Origin: Clostridiales bacterium | GTDB lineage: Bacteria > Bacillota > Clostridia > Peptostreptococcales > Anaerovoracaceae | Direction: 5' to 3' | DNA length: 34,166 nucleotides | Assembly (NCBI GenBank): GCA_015058065.1 | Contig: SVDB01000005.1 | Location: 1-34,166, forward strand | Position numbers and translations under genes: made by a program | Shown: positions 25,947 through 34,166 of the stretch, piece after piece | Layout: every line of letters begins with the position of its first letter | Position numbering within the stretch: position 1 is the first letter of the stretch | The notes under the pieces: model-generated | The model's input: the letters and a program-made list of their open reading frames with translations, nothing else | Databases searched by the model: none | What the model was told of the DNA's origin: nothing

Positions 25947-26963
25947 ATGAAAGACGGGAGATTCCTGACACTCGGAATAGAGACAAGCTGTGACGAGACC
26001 GCGGCCTCGGTAGTTGCCGGCGGGCGCTTTGTCATGAGCAATGTCATAAGCTCCCAGATAGACATACACACAGCTTACGGCGGAGTCGTTCCCGAGATCG
26101 CTTCCAGAAAGCATCTCGAGTGCGTCAATGACGTCATAGGCCGCGCTCTTGAAGAGGCTGACGTCACGCCGAAAGAAATCGATCTCATCGGTGTGACTTA
26201 CGGGCCGGGACTGGTCGGAGCGCTTCTCATAGGAGTCGCCGCGGCCAAGGCAATGGCGTATGCCTGCGACATACCGCTGGTCGGAGTCAATCACATGCAC
26301 GGACATATCGCCGCGAACTATCTTGAGCATCATGAGCTAGAGCCGCCTTTCATGGCGCTCATAGTATCAGGAGGCCATACAGAGATAGTGAACGTTCCGG
26401 CATATAACCGCTGTGAAAAGCTGGGCGGTACGCGTGATGACGCCGCGGGTGAAGCATTCGACAAGATCGCGAGAGTGATCGGCCTCGGATATCCGGGCGG
26501 GCCTAAGATCGACAGAGCAGCGAAAGAAGGCGACCCTCAGAGCATCGCTTTCAAGCGTGTCTATCTTGAACAGGGAAGCCTCGATTTCAGTTTTTCGGGG
26601 CTCAAGACACAGGCTCTCAATTACCTGAATCAGGAAAGACAGGCAGGCCGTGAGATCAAAGTGAATGACGTCGCGGCGAGTTTCCAGGAAGCGGTGGTTG
26701 AAGTCATAGCTGATAAGGCTGTAATGGCGGCTGAGAGATACGGACAAAAGCAGATAGTCATGGCCGGAGGAGTCGCGTCCAATACGAGGCTCAGGGCGCT
26801 TATTGAGGCCAAGGCGGGCGAAAAGGGCATCACCGTACTGAAACCGAGTCCGGTGCTGTGCACGGACAACGGGGCCATGATAGCTTCGGCAGCATATTAC
26901 GCGTACAGATCCGGAGAGAAACCGACACTCGAACTTGACGCAGTGCCGGGACTGGAGTTTTAG
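25947..26963 (+). CDS. tsaD: tRNA N6-adenosine threonylcarbamoyltransferase TsaD
   Basis: 'LGIETSCDETAASVV', 'PEIASRKHLECV', 'GVNHMHGHIAANYL', 'ALIVSGGHTEIV', 'AGGVASNTRLR'. Confidence 0.97.
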   Translation: MKDGRFLTLGIETSCDETAASVVAGGRFVMSNVISSQIDIHTAYGGVVPEIASRKHLECVNDVIGRALEEADVTPKEIDLIGVTYGPGLVGALLIGVAAAKAMAYACDIPLVGVNHMHGHIAANYLEHHELEPPFMALIVSGGHTEIVNVPAYNRCEKLGGTRDDAAGEAFDKIARVIGLGYPGGPKIDRAAKEGDPQSIAFKRVYLEQGSLDFSFSGLKTQALNYLNQERQAGREIKVNDVAASFQEAVVEVIADKAVMAAERYGQKQIVMAGGVASNTRLRALIEAKAGEKGITVLKPSPVLCTDNGAMIASAAYYAYRSGEKPTLELDAVPGLEF

Positions 26964-26966
26964 CAT

Positions 26967-28916
26967 ATGATCATTATTTCCGGTAAGGACATCAGCAAAG
27001 CGTATGGAACAGACATCATTTTTGAGGATGTCTGTTTTGGCGTTGAAAAAGGTGACCGTATCGGCATGGTCGGAGCGAATGGTACCGGAAAGTCTACGCT
27101 GCTCGGCATAATCGCGGGTGACATAGAAGCGACGTCCGGAGATCTGTATATAAGAAACGACATAAACATAGGTTATCTGCGTCAGCAGAACCATTTCGGG
27201 GGAAGCGGCACGGTACGCGAGCAGGCGGAAAAGAGTCTCAAGCACATGTTCGACATGGAAAAGGAACTCGAGAGGCTGCAGCTTGCTATCGCCGATCATG
27301 AGAGTGCAAGCTTTGACAGAGACCTCGAAGAATACACACGTCTTATCGAAGAGTACGAGAAGAAAGGCGGCTATACCTATAAGAGTGAGCTCGAAGCGAT
27401 GCTTGTCCACATGGGTTTCGATGAAGAGGCTCAGAACAAGGAAATCAGCAAGCTTTCAGGCGGCGAACGTACGAGACTGGCTCTGAGTTGTCTGCTGCTG
27501 AGCAAGCCTGACGTGCTCATTCTCGATGAGCCGACCAACCACCTCGACCTGCGCATGCTGGAGTGGCTCGAATCGTACCTTGACGGATATAAGGGAACGC
27601 TGATGGTGGTATCTCACGACAGATACTTCCTGGACCGTATAACGAACCGCATATTCGATCTCGGAGGCGGTACTCTCGAAGCTTATACAGGCAATTATTC
27701 CGAATTTCTGGTGAAGCGCGAAGAACGTCTCGAGGCAATGCGGCGCGAATACGAAAAGCAGCAGGCTGAGATCGCCAGGCAGGAGGAGATGATCCGGCGC
27801 TTCAAGCAGCACGGGACCGAACATCTGGCAAAGCGGGCCGCTTCGCGCGAAAAGCGCCTTGCGATGCTCGAACTCAAAGAGAAGCCGAAGCTGAGGCAAA
27901 ACAAAATGAAACTCAGTTTTGAAGCGGACTTCAAGAGCGGCGGAGAAGTGCTTGAGGCTGAGGATCTTTCAAAGAGTTTCGGCGGCCGTAAACTCTTCGA
28001 CCACGTGGGGCTGCTGCTGAGAAAAGGGGAGCGCGTCTGTATCATCGGCGACAACGGGATAGGAAAGACGACACTCCTCAAGATCCTCATGGGACTCGAG
28101 AAGCCGGACGACGGATATCTCAGGACAGGATATAATGTCGAATTCGGATACTACGATCAGGGACAGCTTCTGCTTGATGAGAACGAAACAGTGCTGGGCG
28201 AGATGAAGAACGCGTATCATCTCTATACTGACACGGAAATGAGATCGCTTCTGGGGCGCTTCCTGTTCACGGGAGACGATGTGTTCAAGCAGGTAAAGGA
28301 CCTCTCGGGAGGCGAAAAGGCAAAACTGTCGCTTCTGAAGCTGATGCTGTCCGGCGCCAATACTCTTGTGCTCGACGAGCCGACCAACCACCTCGACATT
28401 GAATCGAAAGAGGTAGTCGAAGAGGCGCTCATGGAGTTCGAAGGGACACTGCTGATAGTCTCCCATGACAGATACCTGCTCAACCTCATACCTGACCGCA
28501 TACTTGAACTCACGGAACACGGACTGGTCGAGTACAAGGGCAAATTCGATTATTATCTCGAGAAGAGCGGCCGGGGCGCAGGCAGAGAAGCGGACGGCGA
28601 GGCTGTGAAACAGAAGGGCAGGAGCGAAGCGGAAGAACTCGAACTGACGCGAAGGCTCGTGACGGATTCCGAAGCGAGGCGCAAGGCCGGAAAGCAGCAG
28701 GAAGCCGAACAGAGAAGAAGGGAACGCAGGGCTGAGGCCGCCGAGAACAGGATACACGAGATCGAGTGCGAGATCGCGGACATCCAGGATGAGATGGCTC
28801 TGCCTGAAAACTCCACTGATATCGAGTGGATGCGCGAAAGGTCGACAAGGCTGGCGGAACTCGAGGCTGAAGTCACGAGACTCTATGACGAGTGGATGGA
28901 GCTTCAGCAGCAATGA
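26967..28916 (+). CDS. ABC-F family ATP-binding protein
   Basis: 649 aa; two NBDs 'GANGTGKST'/'LSGGERTRLALSCLLLSKPDVLILDEPTNHLD' and 'GDNGIGKTT'/'LSGGEKAKLSLLKLMLSGANTLVLDEPTNHLD'; no TM segments; C-terminal charged coiled coil. Confidence 0.95.
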   Translation: MIIISGKDISKAYGTDIIFEDVCFGVEKGDRIGMVGANGTGKSTLLGIIAGDIEATSGDLYIRNDINIGYLRQQNHFGGSGTVREQAEKSLKHMFDMEKELERLQLAIADHESASFDRDLEEYTRLIEEYEKKGGYTYKSELEAMLVHMGFDEEAQNKEISKLSGGERTRLALSCLLLSKPDVLILDEPTNHLDLRMLEWLESYLDGYKGTLMVVSHDRYFLDRITNRIFDLGGGTLEAYTGNYSEFLVKREERLEAMRREYEKQQAEIARQEEMIRRFKQHGTEHLAKRAASREKRLAMLELKEKPKLRQNKMKLSFEADFKSGGEVLEAEDLSKSFGGRKLFDHVGLLLRKGERVCIIGDNGIGKTTLLKILMGLEKPDDGYLRTGYNVEFGYYDQGQLLLDENETVLGEMKNAYHLYTDTEMRSLLGRFLFTGDDVFKQVKDLSGGEKAKLSLLKLMLSGANTLVLDEPTNHLDIESKEVVEEALMEFEGTLLIVSHDRYLLNLIPDRILELTEHGLVEYKGKFDYYLEKSGRGAGREADGEAVKQKGRSEAEELELTRRLVTDSEARRKAGKQQEAEQRRRERRAEAAENRIHEIECEIADIQDEMALPENSTDIEWMRERSTRLAELEAEVTRLYDEWMELQQQ

Positions 28917-28964
28917 CCTTTGTGAAAAAAATCAACAATTTTGTTAAAAAATCTACGATAATTA

Positions 28965-28993
28965 TTGAATAGCCGATAGTAATAATTTATAAT
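28965..28993 (+). promoter_or_regulatory. Putative sigma-A promoter for acpP-rex
   Basis: TTGAAT (28965-28970) - 17 nt - TATAAT (28988-28993), 40 nt before acpP. Confidence 0.65.
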
Positions 28994-29032
28994 TCGATAT
29001 AGAAGTATTGAGTAAATAAAAGGAGAAAAGAC

Positions 29033-29260
29033 ATGGTATTTGAAAAGATCCAGGCTCTTATCATGGAGCAGCTCGATGTCGATGCCTCGCTGGTCACGAT
29101 GGACACCGATTTCATGAAAGACCTTGAAGCCGACTCGCTCGACGCTGTCGAGATCATCCTCGGAGTTGAGGAAGAATACGGGATCGAGATCCCTGACGAT
29201 GTAGCGGAAAACTTCACAAAGGTCGGAGATATCGTAAAATACGTTGAAGCAAACAAGTAG
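29033..29260 (+). CDS. acpP: Acyl carrier protein
   Basis: 75 aa; 'DTDFMKDLEADSLDAVEIILGVEEEYGIEIPD' with the DSL phosphopantetheine site. Confidence 0.96.
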   Translation: MVFEKIQALIMEQLDVDASLVTMDTDFMKDLEADSLDAVEIILGVEEEYGIEIPDDVAENFTKVGDIVKYVEANK

Positions 29261-29277
29261 TCTGAGAGGAACGGGAC

Positions 29278-29922
29278 ATGGGAAAGACGAAAGTTTCCAA
29301 CGCGATCATCCGTAGGCTCCCGCGCTACAGAAGATACCTAGGTTACCTTCAGACGAAAGGGATAAAAAAGATATCTTCGAATGAGCTCAGTGAGATGATA
29401 GGGTATACTGCGTCCCAGATCAGGCAGGACCTCAACACCTTCGGAGAGTTCGGGCAGCAGGGATATGGATACGAGGTCGACAGACTATACAAAGAGATCA
29501 ACAAGATCCTCGGACTCGACAGAGAGTATAAAACGGTAGTCGTGGGAGTCGGCAATCTTGGCCAGGCAATCACGAATTACACTTATTACTATAAGATCGG
29601 ATTCAATATCATCGGTCTCTTCGATGTGAATCCAAAGATCGTAGGCAATGTCATAAACGACGTCGAAGTCATGGACAGCGCCGACCTTGAGGAATACGTC
29701 AGAAGAGAGAAGATAGATATCGGCATTATCTGCGTCAACAGGGAGAACGCTCAGAGAGTAGCGGACGAGCTCGTTGCCGGCGGTGTGAAGGGTATCTGGA
29801 ACTTCGCTCCGATCGATCTGGACATCCCGGAAGGGGTCGCGCTTGAGTCCGTTCATCTGTCCGACAGTTTGCACGCGCTTTCATTCATGATCAAAAGGAT
29901 GAATGAAGAGGCCGCGGAGTAA
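29278..29922 (+). CDS. rex: Redox-sensing transcriptional repressor Rex
   Basis: 214 aa; 'ISSNELSEMIGYTASQIRQDLNTFGEFGQQGYGY' winged-helix and Rossmann 'VVVGVGNLGQAITNY'. Confidence 0.97.
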   Translation: MGKTKVSNAIIRRLPRYRRYLGYLQTKGIKKISSNELSEMIGYTASQIRQDLNTFGEFGQQGYGYEVDRLYKEINKILGLDREYKTVVVGVGNLGQAITNYTYYYKIGFNIIGLFDVNPKIVGNVINDVEVMDSADLEEYVRREKIDIGIICVNRENAQRVADELVAGGVKGIWNFAPIDLDIPEGVALESVHLSDSLHALSFMIKRMNEEAAE

Positions 29923-29946
29923 CGGCAGGAAGATCCGGAACAAATA

Positions 29947-29976
29947 AAAATCCCGTAGCCTCAGCTACGGGATTTT
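29947..29976. terminator. Bidirectional intrinsic terminator between rex and ferredoxin gene
   Basis: AAAATCCCGTAGC - CTCA - GCTACGGGATTTT: perfect 13-bp stem with A/T runs on both sides. Confidence 0.95.
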
Positions 29977-29997
29977 GGTAATTTTGTACCGTGTCGA

Positions 29998-30165
29998 CTA
30001 TGCCTCTACAGGTGCTCCTACAGGGCAGTTAGCTGCGCAAGCTCCGCAGTCGATGCAAGCACTCTCGTCGATGACGAAAGGTGTTCCCTCTGTAATAGCC
30101 TCTACAGGGCAGTTAGCTGCACACAGACCGCAAGCGATGCAATCGTCAGTGATCTTAAATGCCAT
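29998..30165 (-). CDS. 2[4Fe-4S] ferredoxin
   Basis: 55 aa from Met 30165: 'MAFKITDDCIACGLCAANCPVEAITEGTPFVIDESACIDCGACAANCPVGAPVEA'; strong SD AAGGAGG on minus strand. Confidence 0.96.
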   Translation of the reverse strand: MAFKITDDCIACGLCAANCPVEAITEGTPFVIDESACIDCGACAANCPVGAPVEA

Positions 30166-30204
30166 AGTGTTACCTCCTTCTTGCAAGAAAATATCTACGG
30201 ATTG

Positions 30205-30233
30205 AGTATAACACTTGGTTTGAGGCTTGTAAA
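30205..30233 (-). promoter_or_regulatory. Putative sigma-A promoter of the ferredoxin gene
   Basis: On the minus strand: TTTACA - 17 nt - TATACT, 40 nt upstream of the start codon. Confidence 0.65.
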
Positions 30234-30296
30234 CAACAAAAAAACATAAGAATACAATCCTACCAAAAAGGTGGGAATTAGAGTCATCACGGTTCT

Positions 30297-31178
30297 ATGA
30301 AGGTAGTTTCTTTTACGGGTAAAAGCGGTACAGGCAAGAGTTTCCAGGCAACTGCGCTTGCGCAGAGGCGCGGTTTCGATGCCATAATCGATGACGGACT
30401 GCTGATTTATAAAGGACAGATCGTTGCCGGCAGCTCGGCAAAAAAGTGCTCCTCAAAGGCTGCGGCAATGCGCACCGCACTCTTTAATTACGAGGATCAC
30501 CGTGAAGAGGTCAAGGCGGCCATAGAGAGGTACGCGCCTGAGGCACTGATGATAATCGGCACATCCGACAGGATGACGGATATCGTCGCCGCCCAGCTCG
30601 GGCTTCAGACACCTGAGGAACGCATATACATCGAGGACGTAACGACTGAAGAAGAGCGCAAGATCGCTGCGCATTACCGGCTCGATGAAGGCGAGCACGT
30701 CATACCGGCGCCTGTAGGGCAGCTGAGACGCGACTTCGCAGGGTATTTCATGGACCCGATCAAGCAGTTCATAAACAAGGCTCGCGGAAACGCGGTGGAA
30801 GACGGAACGAAGGATGACGATGACGACAAGGACGGCAAGAACGACCGCACCGTTGTCAGACCTACATTCAGCTATTTCGGAAGCTTTTCGATCAGCGAGC
30901 AGGTCATCAGGGATATCATCAGGATAGCTGCCGAGAAATACGACACACATCTCGTGGTAGTCGACAGGATGAACAACGGCAAGCAGATCAATATGTCTGT
31001 CACGATCGACGTGATGGCCATAAGAGATCCTGCTTCCGTAGATAAATGCATCGAGCTGCAGCGCGATGTTTTTGACGCGCTCGCTACGATGACGGCCTTT
31101 ACGATAGAGAGCGTCAACGTCAGGATAAGAGATATCGTGAAGGACAGAGAAGAGATGCTCTCGAGGAGGCTCCACTGA
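30297..31178 (+). CDS. P-loop NTPase domain fused to an Asp23/Gls24-like domain
   Basis: 293 aa; N-terminal 'VVSFTGKSGTGKSFQATALAQRRG'; acidic linker 'TKDDDDDKDGKND'; C-terminal 'GSFSISEQVIRDIIRIAAEKYD...INMSVTIDVMAIRDPASVDKCIELQRDVFDALATMTAFTIESVNVRIRDIV' resembles Asp23. Confidence 0.7.
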   Translation: MKVVSFTGKSGTGKSFQATALAQRRGFDAIIDDGLLIYKGQIVAGSSAKKCSSKAAAMRTALFNYEDHREEVKAAIERYAPEALMIIGTSDRMTDIVAAQLGLQTPEERIYIEDVTTEEERKIAAHYRLDEGEHVIPAPVGQLRRDFAGYFMDPIKQFINKARGNAVEDGTKDDDDDKDGKNDRTVVRPTFSYFGSFSISEQVIRDIIRIAAEKYDTHLVVVDRMNNGKQINMSVTIDVMAIRDPASVDKCIELQRDVFDALATMTAFTIESVNVRIRDIVKDREEMLSRRLH

Positions 31179-31179
31179 C

Positions 31180-31995
31180 ATGGGGGTCAGCAGGATAGTT
31201 TTAACGGGTATCAGGGACATGGATCTCACTCATACATTCGAGTGCGGTCAGTGCTTCAGATGGGTGCCTGACGGTCCCGGCGCGTATGCCGGCGCCGCGG
31301 GCTCTTTTGCTGCGCGCGTTTGCCTTGACGGCAGTGACCTGCTGATAGAATCAACGGGAGGAGACGAGGCGTTCTGGCATAATTACTTCGACCTTGATAC
31401 CGATTACGGAAGCATCAAGAGGAGACTGGCAGGATCTGAACCGCTGATCGGACCGGCGACGGAGTACGGAAGCGGCATACGCATTCTCAATCAGGATCCG
31501 TTCGAGACTATCATCTCGTTCATAATCTCTCAGAACAACAATATCCCGCGTATAAGAAAGAACATAGAATCGCTGTGTGACAGATACGGAGAGCCGATAG
31601 AAGGGAGCTGCAGGCACGCTTTTCCAACGCCGGAGGCGCTCTCGGACGCGGACGAAGACGAACTGGCAGCGATGAAGCTGGGTTATAGAGGACCGTATAT
31701 CATCGCCGCCGCGAGGAAGTATCTGGAATGCGGCTGCCCGCGCGACCGCGAGGAACTCCTCGGATACTTCGGCATCGGGCCGAAGGTGGCCAACTGCATA
31801 ATGCTCTTCGGACTGAGAGATACTGAGGCTTTTCCGGTAGATACATGGGTGAAACAGATAATGAACGACATGTACGGATTTGACCTCAGCGATACGCGCG
31901 GCATGCAGTCTTTCGCGAGAGAAAAATTCGGCGAACTGGCCGGTTACGCTCAGCAATATCTTTTTTACTATTACAGGGACAGAGCGCGCAAATAA
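31180..31995 (+). CDS. OGG-type DNA glycosylase (8-oxoguanine DNA glycosylase-like)
   Basis: 271 aa; 'FECGQCFRW', 'DPFETIISFIISQNNNIPRIRKNIESLCDRYGEPI', HhH-GPD-like 'LGYFGIGPKVANCIMLFGLRDTEAFPVDTWVKQIM'. Confidence 0.93.
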   Translation: MGVSRIVLTGIRDMDLTHTFECGQCFRWVPDGPGAYAGAAGSFAARVCLDGSDLLIESTGGDEAFWHNYFDLDTDYGSIKRRLAGSEPLIGPATEYGSGIRILNQDPFETIISFIISQNNNIPRIRKNIESLCDRYGEPIEGSCRHAFPTPEALSDADEDELAAMKLGYRGPYIIAAARKYLECGCPRDREELLGYFGIGPKVANCIMLFGLRDTEAFPVDTWVKQIMNDMYGFDLSDTRGMQSFAREKFGELAGYAQQYLFYYYRDRARK

Positions 31996-32022
31996 ATGTG
32001 ATGAATTCTTCATTCTGAAGTG

Positions 32023-32051
32023 TTGACACTCAACGCGCAGGTGAGTACAAT
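32023..32051 (+). promoter_or_regulatory. Putative sigma-A promoter of groESL
   Basis: TTGACA (32023-32028) - 17 nt - TACAAT (32046-32051). Confidence 0.85.
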
Positions 32052-32063
32052 AGGTTTTGGACA

Positions 32064-32090
32064 TTGGCACTCAAACGTTAAGAGTGCTAA
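32064..32090 (+). promoter_or_regulatory. CIRCE element (HrcA operator)
   Basis: TTGGCACTC-N9-GAGTGCTAA; one mismatch to TTAGCACTC-N9-GAGTGCTAA; upstream of groES. Confidence 0.95.
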
Positions 32091-32116
32091 CAGAATAGAT
32101 AATCAGGAGGCATAAA

Positions 32117-32398
32117 ATGAGTATCGGAATCAAGCCACTCGGAGCAAGAGTAGTGATCAAGAAAATGGAAGCCGAAGAAAAGACAGAGGCAGGTCTGCTG
32201 CTCAGCGGCAGCGCAAAAGAAAAGCCTCAGCAGGCTGAAGTCCTGGCAGTAGGTCCGGGAACCGAAGACGAGCCTATGCAGCTCAAGGTAGGCGACATCG
32301 TCATCTTCAGCAGATACGGCGGAAGCGAGCTCAAATACAAGGGCGTTGAATATACGATCATCAATCAGAAAGACATCCTCGCTACTATCGAAAAATAG
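32117..32398 (+). CDS. groES: Co-chaperonin GroES
   Basis: 93 aa; 'IKPLGARVVIKKMEAEEKTEAGLLLSGSAKEKPQQAEVLAVGPG', 'GDIVIFSRYGGSELKYKGVEYTII'. Confidence 0.98.
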   Translation: MSIGIKPLGARVVIKKMEAEEKTEAGLLLSGSAKEKPQQAEVLAVGPGTEDEPMQLKVGDIVIFSRYGGSELKYKGVEYTIINQKDILATIEK

Positions 32399-34045
<1,647 letters not shown>

Positions 34046-34065
34046 TCCTGAACAAAAACAAAAAA

Positions 34066-34100
34066 GAAAGGCGCTCATGATGAGCGCCTTTCCTTATTTT
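34066..34100. terminator. Intrinsic terminator after groEL, possibly bidirectional
   Basis: GAAAGGCGCTCA - TGA - TGAGCGCCTTTC stem (34066-34077/34081-34092), T-rich 3' side and A-rich 5' side. Confidence 0.9.
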
Positions 34101-34166
34101 AGTTTCTTCAGCTTGCGGATAAAGAGGATGTTCAGGATGGCACCTTTCAGTATGCTTGAAATGGAT
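34094..34166 (-). CDS. 3' end of a minus-strand CDS, product unknown (runs off window)
   Basis: Open minus-strand frame ending '...SISSILKGAILNILFIRKLKKLK*' with its stop abutting the terminator; too short to classify. Confidence 0.4.
   Translation of the reverse strand, partial: SISSILKGAILNILFIRKLKKLK

Noticed and set aside
24254-26963. tsaE-tsaB-rimI-tsaD cluster as a possible novel system
   Set aside because: Well-known conserved t6A-modification gene cluster in Firmicutes; overlapping starts (ATGA/GTG) are ordinary translational coupling.
26367-27410. 347-aa minus-strand ORF across tsaD and the ABC-F gene
   Set aside because: Overlaps two strongly supported genes on the plus strand and has no domain signature; shadow ORF.
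27085-28400. Internal near-repeat within the ABC-F gene (e.g. CTCGACGAGCCGACCAACCACCTCGAC-like segments)
   Set aside because: Explained by the two homologous ABC nucleotide-binding domains, not by a mobile or tandem repeat.
27969-28913. 314-aa minus-strand ORF opposite the ABC-F C-terminus
   Set aside because: Antisense shadow of the second nucleotide-binding domain and coiled coil.
29975-30205. 76-aa plus-strand ORF with repeated 'TGQLAA.APQAMQ' segments
   Set aside because: The apparent repeats are the antisense reading of the duplicated 4Fe-4S CxxCxxCxxxCP motifs of the ferredoxin gene.

Overview
The window reads as an ordinary chromosomal housekeeping region from an anaerobic, Clostridia-like Firmicute with moderately high GC. 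This lineage is inferred from gene content and order; no search was run. I see about 31 supported CDSs and no tRNA/rRNA genes, CRISPR array, transposase, phage genes or recognisable defence/biosynthetic island. In order: a minus-strand ECF sigma factor with a membrane-anchored beta-propeller protein; a C_GCAxxG_C_C protein; RarD-like transporter; TSCPD protein; GT4 glycosyltransferase; P-loop ATPase plus a four-subunit 2-oxoacid:ferredoxin oxidoreductase operon (VOR-like); ornithine cyclodeaminase-family protein; HEXXH-containing hypothetical; small TM peptide (unlisted in the ORF track); metG-tatD-tilS-ftsH-pucR-like-coaX-dusB; orphan branched-chain-type substrate-binding lipoprotein; Sapep/PepV dipeptidase; FMN riboswitch-ribU; tsaE-tsaB-rimI-tsaD; ABC-F ATPase; acpP-rex; convergent 2[4Fe-4S] ferredoxin; P-loop/Asp23-like fusion; OGG-type glycosylase; CIRCE-groES-groEL. 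I found no clear new system. The best leads are the P-loop/Asp23-like fusion, the P-loop ATPase and structured leader of the oxidoreductase operon, the P1-mimic repeat in the FMN riboswitch expression platform, the sigma/beta-propeller pair with nearby dyads, a second CIRCE-like dyad over the groESL promoter, and a possible Rex site upstream of acpP-rex.
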